64,000 nt of DNA, taken from Mojavia pulchra JT2-VF2. Its GTDB lineage: Bacteria; Cyanobacteriota; Cyanobacteriia; Cyanobacteriales; Nostocaceae. The notes below the pieces were generated by a model, which worked only from the letters and a program-made list of their open reading frames with translations, did no database searches and was not told the DNA's origin. Where the stretch lies: NCBI GenBank assembly GCA_019359325.1, contig JAHHHN010000011.1, positions 62,001 to 126,000 of the forward strand, read 5' to 3'. A program made the position numbers and the translations under genes. This document shows, in pieces, positions 18,788 through 28,433 of this stretch. Each line of letters begins with the position of its first letter. Position 1 is the first letter of the stretch.

Positions 18788-19558
18788 TTACGAATTAGTA
18801 TTAAACCATTTGGTAGTAGTTAGTTGTTGGTGTATATCATCAGTGATTGTGCCTGAAGCAATCAAGTTTGCGGCCTCTTGTAAAAGCTCATGCTGTTCCT
18901 TTTGAATTGCTTCTAAGCGATGAGAAATTTCTGCCAATCTTTGCTGTTTATCTGGATAACCTATTTGATAATTTTCAGGTAATAGATTTGAAATATTATC
19001 AGTCTTTTGAACTACCGTAATTTTTTGAAGCGCAAAACTACCAAACTTGCTCACCGATGAAAAACTAACTTTAATAAAAGCCTGAATTAATTTTAATGGA
19101 ACTTGCAAGATTGACCAACTAGCGGTCTCAATCAAGCGCATTATTGCTTTAATAATGCTCCAAACTAACGCTAAGATAAACAGCAGCAGCACAGAACTAA
19201 TAATTGGATGATTAGCTGCCCAGCCTAGTATTTGAAATAGTCTAAAAATTGCCGGGTGTTGTGTCAGCCAATCATTCATAGAAGAAGCAATCGCACCTTT
19301 TACAGCTACCGATGTTGTAGTCTTAATTTGATCGGCAGTTTGCAAACTTTGTTCTACAGAACCCTTAGTTTGTTCCCAGGTTGTCGTAACTGTATTAATT
19401 GCTTTATCAGTAGCTTGATCTGCCGTTTCTGTTAAAGATTGTCCAGCTTGTTGTGCTGAGTTCGTTAAAGACTTAACACTTTCATTGACAAAATCTTTCG
19501 CTTGTTGCCAGCGTTGCAAAAGTCCTTGAGACAAATGCATATCTATTTGAGTTGCCAT
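18788..19558 (-). CDS. Coiled-coil membrane protein downstream of the P450
   Basis: The start chosen is ATG 19558 (MATQIDMHLSQGLLQ), which lies 8 bp after the P450 stop; longer readings would overlap the P450. The 256-residue protein has a polar helical N-terminal half rich in Ala, Thr and Gln (apolipoprotein-like, with TETADQATDKAINTV). Two hydrophobic segments follow (about NHPIISSVLLLFILALVW and the next amphipathic stretch), then a C-terminal coiled coil RLAEISHRLEAIQKEQHELL. I do not recognise a family. The tight spacing suggests co-expression with the P450. Confidence 0.75.
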   Translation of the reverse strand: MATQIDMHLSQGLLQRWQQAKDFVNESVKSLTNSAQQAGQSLTETADQATDKAINTVTTTWEQTKGSVEQSLQTADQIKTTTSVAVKGAIASSMNDWLTQHPAIFRLFQILGWAANHPIISSVLLLFILALVWSIIKAIMRLIETASWSILQVPLKLIQAFIKVSFSSVSKFGSFALQKITVVQKTDNISNLLPENYQIGYPDKQQRLAEISHRLEAIQKEQHELLQEAANLIASGTITDDIHQQLTTTKWFNTNS

Positions 19559-19566
19559 AAAACATC

Positions 19567-20883
19567 TCACAGGGGTTGAAATCGAACCCGCAACCCATCT
19601 TTGGGACGATTGGTAGGAATTCGTACCGACTCTAAACTTTGATTGGGTAATATTTTCCAATCATAGTTACGTAGCAGATGAGCAGCAACAATTTTCATTT
19701 CCATTTTGGCAAAGGCTATGCCAATACAGATCCGTGGCCCACCACCAAAACCAATCATACTAAAAGGATACTGTTTGTTTTCTTGACGCTGAGGACTAAA
19801 TCTATCTGGATCAAAGCGTTCTGGTTCAGGATAAATTTCTTCTAGACGATGAGTTACAAAAGATGAATACAACAGTTGCCAACCAGCCGGAATATGAAAG
19901 CCATGAAATTCAAACTCTTTAATCACACCACGAAAACCACCTCCAACTGCTGGATTTAGTCTTTCAACTTCTAACAAAACCTGCTCTAAATAAGGCATTT
20001 TTCCCAATTGTTCTAAGCTCAAGCTACCTTGACTAGCAAGTTGCAATTGTTCTGCTCTAGCACGTTCCATTACTTCTGGATGACGCGCTAATTCTAAACA
20101 CAACCAAGTTAGCATTGAAGAGGTAGTTTCATGTCCAGCAAAGATTAACAGTACTGCTTGGGCAATAAGTTCCTTTTCACTCATCCTATTGCCTTCTTCA
20201 TCTCTAGCTTGAATTAACAAACTAAGAGCATCTTTAGTGGGGTTTTGCTGGCGTTCTCTAACAACCTGAGTTATATGCTCTAGAATTTGATTGCGAGCTG
20301 CTACAGCTTTTCCAAATTTAGTAAATGGTAATGGTAATCTATTAATCGAAAAGAAACCATTGGTTAAAGATTTGAATAACTGGCTCAAGCGAGCATTTTC
20401 TTTGCCAGGATTAGTACCTAACAATAACTGACTCGCAATATCAAATGTCAATTGTTTAAATTCATCAAACCAAGTAAACTCCTGTTTTTCTTCCCACTTT
20501 TTAAGATAGCCACGTGTAATATCTTCCATTGTCGAAACATAATTGGCTAATGCTGGCCCATGTAAAGCTGGCATCATCAGGCGGCGATTTTTGCGATGTT
20601 CTTCTCCGTCTTGCAGAAACAATGATTCGCCCAACAATATTTTGAAATTCTCAGGCCATCCCTCACGCCAAGAAAAATATTCCATGTGACTAGAAAGAAC
20701 GAACTCAATAGCTTCTGGCCCTACCATCACTACAGTCGGTCTACCCAAAATATTAGTTTGAAATATTGAGCCATAGCGCTGATAGCGTTGTTTGACAAAA
20801 TTGTAAGGGTCGACAACAAAACCAAGCGTCTCACCTAATATAGGTAAACCAGAGTTTCCAGGTGGTAGTTGAGAACTTTTCAT
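19567..20883 (-). CDS. Cytochrome P450, CYP120-like
   Basis: This 438-residue soluble P450 starts at the proline-rich PPGNSGLPILGETLGF. The I-helix oxygen-binding motif is AGHETTSS, the K-helix E-x-x-R is EVER, and the heme loop FGGGPRICIG provides Cys386. The overall sequence recalls Synechocystis CYP120A1, a retinoic acid hydroxylase, including the GGGFRGVI and RPKDGLRV blocks. The substrate is therefore perhaps a retinoid or apocarotenoid, by inference. A redox partner is not encoded nearby. Confidence 0.93.
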   Translation of the reverse strand: MKSSQLPPGNSGLPILGETLGFVVDPYNFVKQRYQRYGSIFQTNILGRPTVVMVGPEAIEFVLSSHMEYFSWREGWPENFKILLGESLFLQDGEEHRKNRRLMMPALHGPALANYVSTMEDITRGYLKKWEEKQEFTWFDEFKQLTFDIASQLLLGTNPGKENARLSQLFKSLTNGFFSINRLPLPFTKFGKAVAARNQILEHITQVVRERQQNPTKDALSLLIQARDEEGNRMSEKELIAQAVLLIFAGHETTSSMLTWLCLELARHPEVMERARAEQLQLASQGSLSLEQLGKMPYLEQVLLEVERLNPAVGGGFRGVIKEFEFHGFHIPAGWQLLYSSFVTHRLEEIYPEPERFDPDRFSPQRQENKQYPFSMIGFGGGPRICIGIAFAKMEMKIVAAHLLRNYDWKILPNQSLESVRIPTNRPKDGLRVRFQPL

Positions 20884-21049
20884 TAGTTAGATTATTTTCT
20901 AGCAAGCGCAATAGACCTATCTTCAAAATAACGCAGCAGGCAGATAACAGAATGTTTATGTTCAAAATGAATAAGGGAAGCAGTCCGTCTTCGCTGAACG
21001 CCAAAGCCGGAAAGATTCTGCCTCCAGTCAGAGAGTTAATAACTAATTA

Positions 21050-22738
<1,689 letters not shown>

Positions 22739-22882
22739 CTTCTTTCCTTGTTTGCCATCATCGCAACAGTTGCGATTGTCTCACTGATTTTCTCATGCAC
22801 AAGAAGCACATAAAAAGAAAGATATCACTTTTGTAGGAAGCGAAAAATACCAGCTATGTTGATATAAGTTTTCGGGTTGTTG

Positions 22883-23962
22883 CTAATTGTGTTTTGGTTG
22901 AGTTCCCCAAATCTTAATTTGTTTATCAAAGCCGCCACTAGCAAGCATTTGTCCATTCGGACTAAAAGCGATCGCACTTACCCAGTCAGTATGCTCGTTA
23001 AGTGTATTAATTAATTCACCTGTATTTAAATTCCACAGCTTAATTCCATCTTTACCAGCACTGGCAAGGGTCTGTCCATTAGGGTTAATAGCAATAGCAT
23101 TTACCCAATTTTTGTTTTCTGCCAGGATGCGGACAAGTTCATTATTATTAATATTCCAAATTTTAATCGTGCGATCGTGGCTAGCAGTAATTAAAGTTTC
23201 TCCATCTGGTGTAAAACCTAAACTACTGACGGTATTAGAATGCGCTACAAATTCACGGATTAATTTACCTGTACTTAAGTCCCATAGTTTAATTACTCCC
23301 TTGTAGTCGCCACTAGCCAAAATTTGACCATTAGGGCTAATTGCCAAAGTATGAATCAAGTTATCAAAGCTTACTAAAGTAGCAAGGGGTCGCTGCTGTG
23401 GCAAATCCCACAAACGTATTCCATCTAAAGCACCACTGGCAAGAAGTTTACTATCAGAGGATACAGCTAAAGACATCACATTACTAGTATGTCCAACAAA
23501 AGAACGGCTAAATTTATGATTTTTCAGGTTCCACAGGTTAATAGTATTGTCAGTACTGCAACTAGCGAGGGTTTGTCCATCTGGTGAAATCGCCAAAGAT
23601 TCCACAGATGTTTTATGGGCTTTGCGAATAGTCCCTACCCTGCTGCCATTTTCTAAATTCCACAAGCGAATTACACCCTCGTTCTCAGCACCACCACTAG
23701 CAAGGATTTTGCTATCTGGACTAAAAGCTAAAGATTTAACAGTTCCCGCGTGACCCTTTAAGGTATAAAGTAACTGAGGATTAGCAAAACTTTTTCTAAA
23801 TGAGAAGTTTAATGCTGTTTCTGTGGCAGCATCAGCAGTATGAATGTAAAACCCCTCCCAAAGGGTGATGGGAAGGGTAACAGATGCCATGAATGCTAGG
23901 ACAATACATGGACTAAGCACAGAATAGCCCCTACCTCTTCCCTCACTCTTCACTGTTTTCAC
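22883..23962 (-). CDS. WD40 repeat protein with N-terminal membrane/signal segment
   Basis: This 359-residue protein has a hydrophobic segment (about residues 18-45, ending near TADAATE) that may be a signal peptide or anchor. Seven WD40 blades follow, recognisable by repeated SLAFSPDSKILASGG, IRLWNLENG, TINLWNLK and IKIWNINN patterns. It would form a single beta-propeller outside the cytoplasm or on the membrane. It has no enzymatic domain, so a scaffold role is likely. Such proteins are abundant in Nostoc-type genomes. Confidence 0.93.
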   Translation of the reverse strand: MKTVKSEGRGRGYSVLSPCIVLAFMASVTLPITLWEGFYIHTADAATETALNFSFRKSFANPQLLYTLKGHAGTVKSLAFSPDSKILASGGAENEGVIRLWNLENGSRVGTIRKAHKTSVESLAISPDGQTLASCSTDNTINLWNLKNHKFSRSFVGHTSNVMSLAVSSDSKLLASGALDGIRLWDLPQQRPLATLVSFDNLIHTLAISPNGQILASGDYKGVIKLWDLSTGKLIREFVAHSNTVSSLGFTPDGETLITASHDRTIKIWNINNNELVRILAENKNWVNAIAINPNGQTLASAGKDGIKLWNLNTGELINTLNEHTDWVSAIAFSPNGQMLASGGFDKQIKIWGTQPKHN

Positions 23963-24492
23963 TCACTTTTTAATATAGAAGCGGGTACGTAAATTATCTT
24001 TTTGAGTTATCACTCAGCACCAGTAACCTCAAGCCAGGAAGGGCGTTCGTTTCACCTGCGCGAAACCCTTCTTTTGTCAAAGATGCTTGACAGGTACTTT
24101 ATCCTAGCCTAACCTCCGGCAAGCTGCGCTCCGCACATCTACGGCTTCTGAGTTGAAAGAGTGCTGAGTAACAGGCAATAGTCATTAAAATTATTCTCTT
24201 GTTCCCTTGTCCCTTATCCCCCCGCTCCCAGCCTTTAGTCAAAGCGCCCTTTTTTCATACATGGTGATGAGGCGCGCGGTGAGTGCAATGATCAAGTATT
24301 CAAACGGGCATAATATCACATAGCCACCTGAGTCAGGCTAACCCTAACTAAAACACTACAAAATATGCAGAAACTTCAGGGCTACCGAAACAGCGCTGAG
24401 TAAGGAAATAGAAATATTTTTAACTCAATACATAAGTCTGAAATCTTAATATTAGATTCACTCAGCACTCAGTACTCAGCACTTCACACTCT
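23963..24492. other. 530-bp spacer with repeats and a hairpin, no gene seen
   Basis: The spacer holds an inverted repeat with GAAGGG and CCCTTC arms plus inner GTTTCG/CGAAAC complementarity followed by TTTT (about 24039-24077). It also has a CTCCGGCAAGCTGCGCTCCGC-type dispersed repeat and, at its right end, tandem heptamer repeats. No open frame with coding character was found. Confidence 0.5.
24458..24490. repeat. Short tandem repeats (CTCAGCA/CTCAGTA type)
   Basis: About four 7-bp-like units of the same family as those in the psaA-psaB spacer lie directly at the 3' end of the small membrane protein gene. Confidence 0.7.
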
Positions 24493-24789
24493 TTACTGGG
24501 GTGGCTTTTTCTTGGTAACGGTCAGCATGGGTAAAGTTGGACTAGATGAGCGGGAAGGCAAGTAATGTTGCACCACAGGCTCCTCTGACAAGGGACGACG
24601 TTGCTGGATACGCCACAACTTAAAACCCAGGCTTATCCCTGCTATCCCCAAGCCAAAAGCGAACAACGACCAACTATCATCTAATCCCCCAATCAGTGCA
24701 TCTACTATACCCATAGTAATTAATACACTGATTAATGGTTCTTTCCGGTAGGATGACTTTAACAACCGAGGTAATACAGCATTCATCAC
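24493..24789 (-). CDS. Small membrane protein of unknown function
   Basis: This 98-residue protein has a basic N terminus (MNAVLPRLLKSSYRKEP). Two hydrophobic segments follow: ISVLITMGIVDALIGG and WSLFAFGLGIAGISLGFKLW. A proline- and serine-rich basic tail completes it. The layout suggests a two-pass membrane protein. I do not recognise a family; similar small proteins are common in cyanobacteria. A second ATG lies one codon after the first, either usable. Confidence 0.65.
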   Translation of the reverse strand: MMNAVLPRLLKSSYRKEPLISVLITMGIVDALIGGLDDSWSLFAFGLGIAGISLGFKLWRIQQRRPLSEEPVVQHYLPSRSSSPTLPMLTVTKKKPPQ

Positions 24790-25126
24790 AGCTTGGTTTA
24801 ATCCAGTTTAGCTTTTGTGTCAATTTACCGAGAATACCTAGCCCGCGATCGGACTGTTCTTGGCCCTTCTTTCTGATGAAAGGCATCTAAAAGTATTATA
24901 ATTTTCTTCAGTAGTAGAGGATGTGTAGTAATTAACCACCTTGCTTATAGTAATTGCAAGGCTAGGATAACACTGACGCTTTTTAAGATACCTCATAGCT
25001 ATAGATGGTAAATCGTGGCAGGTATTTTACTATCAATTTACTAAGTTAAAACCAGCTGGTTGTTCCAGCTGGTCAAAACTCTTCTAATTACTAGCTTACA
25101 ACTTGAGCGCCTGTGCTTTCACAGCA
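24790..25126. other. 337-bp spacer between small membrane gene and hli
   Basis: Apart from the hairpin at 25051-25073 nothing clear is seen. It should hold the promoter of the small membrane protein gene. Confidence 0.4.
25051..25073 (-). terminator. Intrinsic terminator downstream of hli
   Basis: A perfect 9-bp stem ACCAGCTGG/CCAGCTGGT with a 5-base loop lies 54 bp after the hli stop. Read on the minus strand it is followed by TTTTAACT, a short T tract. Confidence 0.75.
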
Positions 25127-25300
25127 CTACTTCAGACCGAGCCATGATAGCACGCCTTGGTTGGTGACGTATTCAATTACCACCATCAAGATGAAGCCAA
25201 TCATGGCAGCTCGGCCATTCAAGCGCTCGGCATATTCATTAAAGCCAAATTTAGGCTCCTCTAGTTTGGGCGTAATAGTTGGCTTTGGTTGTGTCATCAT
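25127..25300 (-). CDS. hli: High-light-inducible protein (Hlip/SCP)
   Basis: This single-helix chlorophyll-binding protein of the LHC superfamily associates with photosystem assembly and protects from excess light. The signature is FNEYAERLNGRAAMIGFILMV, with the chlorophyll-binding E-x-x-N-x-R intact. The start is placed at ATG 25300 (or 25297) after AGAGGAA. The upstream frame extension is not needed, giving 57-58 residues, normal for the family. It has its own terminator and is divergent from ald. Confidence 0.95.
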   Translation of the reverse strand: MMTQPKPTITPKLEEPKFGFNEYAERLNGRAAMIGFILMVVIEYVTNQGVLSWLGLK

Positions 25301-25809
25301 CAAAAATTCCTCTCTTGTTTTCGGCAAACGAAACTTGACATTGAGAACTCTGTAGAAGCTTCTGCGGTGAGGCAGTGCGCCCTTGCTTGAAGCAACTGCT
25401 GTAAATTCCTACGGGCATGGCTGCGCTTACCGCGTAGGTCTCCGAAGGAGATACCCGTAAAAGTCTTGGGAATTTCCCGCAAAAGTTCGGCTTTATCAAT
25501 AAAAATAGAGCCGTTAGTCGTCAGACAAACAACTTTCTTAGGTGTCGAACTGAGTAGCTATGCTTGAATGCCAAGACAGCTTGAGGAATTCAGCAGCAGC
25601 TTTGTAAAACAGAATTATGTAAACTATTTGTTTACAATTTTTCATTATTCTTTATATATTCTAGAAAGACTGGAGCAATAGTCAAGGGCAAGAGTTGGAA
25701 CCACTGCAGGTGGAGTTAAGAAGGCAATGATTTAGCTATCCCTAATACGGAAGTAGCCAGTGTAAGACTGGCAGGCTAAAGTTAAACAAAAATTCATCAG
25801 AGGCTTTAC
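25301..25809. promoter_or_regulatory. Divergent spacer between hli and ald
   Basis: This 509-bp spacer contains the hli and ald promoters, which I cannot place exactly. Within it, 25410-25459 is an inverted repeat element (TACGGG...CCCGTA ends). Its interior, CATGGCTGCGCTTACCGCG, is almost repeated at about 27266-27284, marking it as a dispersed repeat. Inserted upstream of hli, it could form part of the hli leader. Confidence 0.5.
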
Positions 25810-26901
25810 ATGGAAATCGGCGTTCCCAAGGAAACCAAGGATCAAGAGTTTCGGGTAGGGTTAAGTCCTTCGAGCGTGCGGGTGTTGCACGAAAATGGTC
25901 ATACCATCTTCGTCCAGACGCAAGCAGGTAATGGTGCTGGATTTACTGATGATGAGTACAGAAGCGCTGGGGCTGAAATTGTCCCTAAACCAGAAGCTGC
26001 CTGGAACCGGGAATTAGTTGTTAAAGTCAAGGAACCTCTAGCATCTGAGTATAAATTTTTACAAAAAGGACAGATATTATTTACTTATCTGCATCTAGCT
26101 GCCGATCGCAAATTGACTGAAAGTTTAATTGATTGTGGCACTTGTGCGATCGCTTATGAAACTGTAGAACAACCCGGTGCTAACAAATTACCGTTGCTCT
26201 CTCCCATGAGCATCATTGCCGGTCGGTTATCTGTACAATTCGGGGCAAGGTATTTAGAACGCCAGCAAGGTGGTCGAGGTGTTCTTTTAGGTGGTGTCCC
26301 TGGAGTGAAACCAGGCAAAGTCGTAATTTTAGGTGGTGGTGTTGTCGGTACAGAAGCAGCTAAAATTGCCGTAGGCATGGGCGCTGGCGTGCAAATTTTA
26401 GATGTTAGTGTCGAGCGCTTATCTTATTTAGAAACTTTATTTGGCTCTAGAGTTGAATTGCTTTACAGCAACTCCGCCCATATTGAAGCCGTAGTCAAAG
26501 AAGCTGACTTGCTCATTGGTGCGGTATTAGTGCCAGGACGCAGAGCACCAATACTAGTATCCCGCGAATTGGTCAAACAAATGCATCCTGGCTCTGTAAT
26601 TGTGGATGTTGCTGTTGACCAAGGTGGCTGTGTGGAAACTTTACGCACTACCTCACACACTAATCCCGTTTATTTGGAAGAAGGTGTCGTGCATTATGGC
26701 GTTCCCAATATGCCAGGCGCAGTACCTTGGACAGCTACTCAAGCACTCAACAACAGTACATTACCTTACGTTGTCCAGTTAGCAAACTTGGGCATTAAAG
26801 CGCTAAATGTTAACCCAGCATTAGCCAAGGGTTTGAATGTTCATAATCATCGCTTAGTGCATCCTGCTGTACAGGAGGTATTCCCAGATTTAGTAAATTA
26901 A
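25810..26901 (+). CDS. ald: Alanine dehydrogenase
   Basis: This enzyme catalyses reversible NAD-dependent deamination of L-alanine to pyruvate and ammonia. The 363-residue protein starts MEIGVPKETKDQEFRVGLSP. The NAD-binding motif is VVILGGGVVGTEAAKIA, the substrate region contains KVKEPL and FTYLHLAAD (catalytic His), and DVAVDQGGCVE is the family motif. Length is as expected. It is monocistronic. In heterocyst-forming relatives the enzyme helps alanine catabolism during diazotrophic growth. Confidence 0.97.
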   Translation: MEIGVPKETKDQEFRVGLSPSSVRVLHENGHTIFVQTQAGNGAGFTDDEYRSAGAEIVPKPEAAWNRELVVKVKEPLASEYKFLQKGQILFTYLHLAADRKLTESLIDCGTCAIAYETVEQPGANKLPLLSPMSIIAGRLSVQFGARYLERQQGGRGVLLGGVPGVKPGKVVILGGGVVGTEAAKIAVGMGAGVQILDVSVERLSYLETLFGSRVELLYSNSAHIEAVVKEADLLIGAVLVPGRRAPILVSRELVKQMHPGSVIVDVAVDQGGCVETLRTTSHTNPVYLEEGVVHYGVPNMPGAVPWTATQALNNSTLPYVVQLANLGIKALNVNPALAKGLNVHNHRLVHPAVQEVFPDLVN

Positions 26902-27482
26902 TGCCATACAAGTAAACTCAATGGTCAAAACACCCACCTACTGGTAACTTTTGAGAGATATCTAGCTTACGGTGACAGAAATCGCTATCAATAACTCCAA
27001 CCTGCTGAGTAAATAACTCAATCATGTTTACCATGAGTTTATAGGCGATCGCTATTTAGCTAAGAACTCAAAAGGTGGTGTGTATAAGCCTTTGGGTAAA
27101 AATTAAAGCTATATCAGGACTTACGCAAATTTATGAAAAAACCTAGACGGAAAGCGTTGAACCAGCGCGGTCTTGAAGGTTTCCACGCCACTTGCTCTAC
27201 TTGGGGAGACCCCTGCGTACCCGTCAGTGGCTCCCCATGAGCGACTGGCGTAAAGCTCTGTGGACATGGCTGTGCTTACCGCGCAGCGAATTTGTAGGAT
27301 TCACCCGTTCGGCGTTCGCCCTTGGCGTTGCCGAAGGCTAGCCGTTCTCGTTCGCGTAGCGTCTCCGACAAAAGAAGAGTAGGGCTTCACGACGCGTACC
27401 GCAAAGGGCGCAAAGTACACGAAGGATAAGAGTTTCAGAGAGTTTTTGCGTAAGTCCTAATATATCCTACTAACATAAGACT
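26902..27482. other. 580-bp gene-free region largely made of a repeat element
   Basis: About 214 bp after ald shows no gene. The rest is the 343-bp element with terminal inverted repeats described separately. It lies just upstream of the antitoxin gene. Confidence 0.6.
27116..27458. mobile_element. 343-bp MITE-like element with perfect 14-bp terminal inverted repeats
   Basis: The ends AGGACTTACGCAAA (27116-27129) and TTTGCGTAAGTCCT (27445-27458) are exact inverted repeats. The interior has no open frame and is built of dispersed GC-rich repeats (CATGGCTGTGCTTACCGCG, CGTTCGGCGTTCGCCCTTGGCG, CGTTCGCGTAGCGTCTCCGAC, CGCAAAGGGCGCAAAG). Flanks share ATAT-like bases, but a clear target duplication is not certain. 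It may be a non-autonomous transposon or a composite repeat. Confidence 0.65.
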
Positions 27483-27734
27483 ATGGTTATGGCTATGGTC
27501 ATTATGAAATCAATTTCTAAAAGTAAACTCAAAGCTCAGTTGCTTGAGTTCTGAAGGTTTGTAGAGTCACAAGGGGAAGAAATTATAGTTACCGATCGCG
27601 GTAAGCCAGTGGTGAGAATTTCTAAATACGCACAGACACCTTCAACAGAGGATTTATTTGGAGGGATGCGTGGGAAAGTGAAGTACTTTGAAGATTTAAC
27701 TACACCAACGACTGAGGAATGGACAGAATCGTGA
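27483..27734 (+). pseudogene. Phd/YefM-type antitoxin gene with an internal stop
   Basis: The frame begins at ATG 27483 or, more typically for the family, ATG 27504 (MKSISKSKLKAQLLEF). It hits TGA at 27552-27554 and then continues in the same frame with the canonical VESQGEEIIVTDRGKPVVRI block and a toxin-binding tail ending EEWTES at 27734. Only one codon is abnormal. No good start codon follows the TGA before the conserved core, so the DNA-binding part is cut off. The tail overlaps the toxin start. Nonsense mutation, sequencing error or recoding are the options. Confidence 0.8.
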
Positions 27735-28123
27735 AGATAGTCCTCGACACCTGCGCCCTGATTTGGTGGAGTTTAGACCCAGCAAGACTTTCTCAACGAG
27801 CTAAAGAAGCGGGCAACGAGATGGAAAAGGATAAAAATGGTCTTGCCCCATCCATAGCTATCTGGGAAATCGCTATCAAAATCAAAAATCAAAAACTTGA
27901 TTTAGGAGTTAATCTTAACGAGTACGTAGCAGCACTGAAAAATTCTAGTGTCGTCCAGATTGTAGCCATTGATGAAAATATCTGGATGGAAAGCGTCAAG
28001 TTAGAATGGGGTCATCAAGATCCAGTAGACCGAGTAGTTGTAGCCCTAGCCAAAAGTAATCAAGCTGCAATAATTACAGCCGATAAACAGATAACAGATT
28101 TCTACACACAGGTAATTTGGTAG
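27719..28123 (+). CDS. PIN-domain toxin (VapC-type)
   Basis: This protein of up to 134 residues is a probable ribonuclease of the PIN fold. The acidic metal site is visible in VLDTCALIWW, SIAIWEIAIK, DPVDRVVVALA and IITADKQI. Two starts are possible: ATG 27719 or GTG 27731. The latter overlaps the antitoxin stop as GTGA and gives the usual MKIVLDT start. The toxin frame itself is intact although its antitoxin has a nonsense codon. Confidence 0.9.
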   Translation: MDRIVKIVLDTCALIWWSLDPARLSQRAKEAGNEMEKDKNGLAPSIAIWEIAIKIKNQKLDLGVNLNEYVAALKNSSVVQIVAIDENIWMESVKLEWGHQDPVDRVVVALAKSNQAAIITADKQITDFYTQVIW

Positions 28124-28433
28124 ATTACTCACTCACCCACCTATTACTTCATCGCCTTAATCTGCTTATTCGCTTCATTCTGTGCATTTAGCATTGCTTG
28201 TTTTATAAAGGCGATCGCCATTACGAGTCAGGAAAAGTTACACAACCTGCTTTTGCTCACATATTCATGACTGAATAAGTGTACTTCTCTCTTTCCTCAC
28301 TTATATCGTCTGTAACTGAGAAATGATATTTAACTCAGCTGTATTTTTATTGAGAAATGCAAGATAAAATAACGAAAAATTATCAGCAACTAGATTTATA
28401 CTACGGTGCACTATCCGTAAATATATTTAATCT
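28124..28433. other. 310-bp spacer before the MFS gene
   Basis: Nothing certain is present. A minus-strand frame of 24 codons (about 28147-28221, ending QIKAMK) may be a remnant of a small coding region. The MFS promoter must lie here. Confidence 0.35.

Noticed and set aside
24039-24077. GAAGGG...CCCTTC hairpin with TTTT as a terminator
   Set aside because: No plus-strand gene ends before it; it may be part of a dispersed repeat, so it is only mentioned within the spacer entry.
28147-28221. 24-codon minus-strand frame ending QIKAMK
   Set aside because: Too short and without ribosome binding site or recognised family; noted only as a possible remnant.
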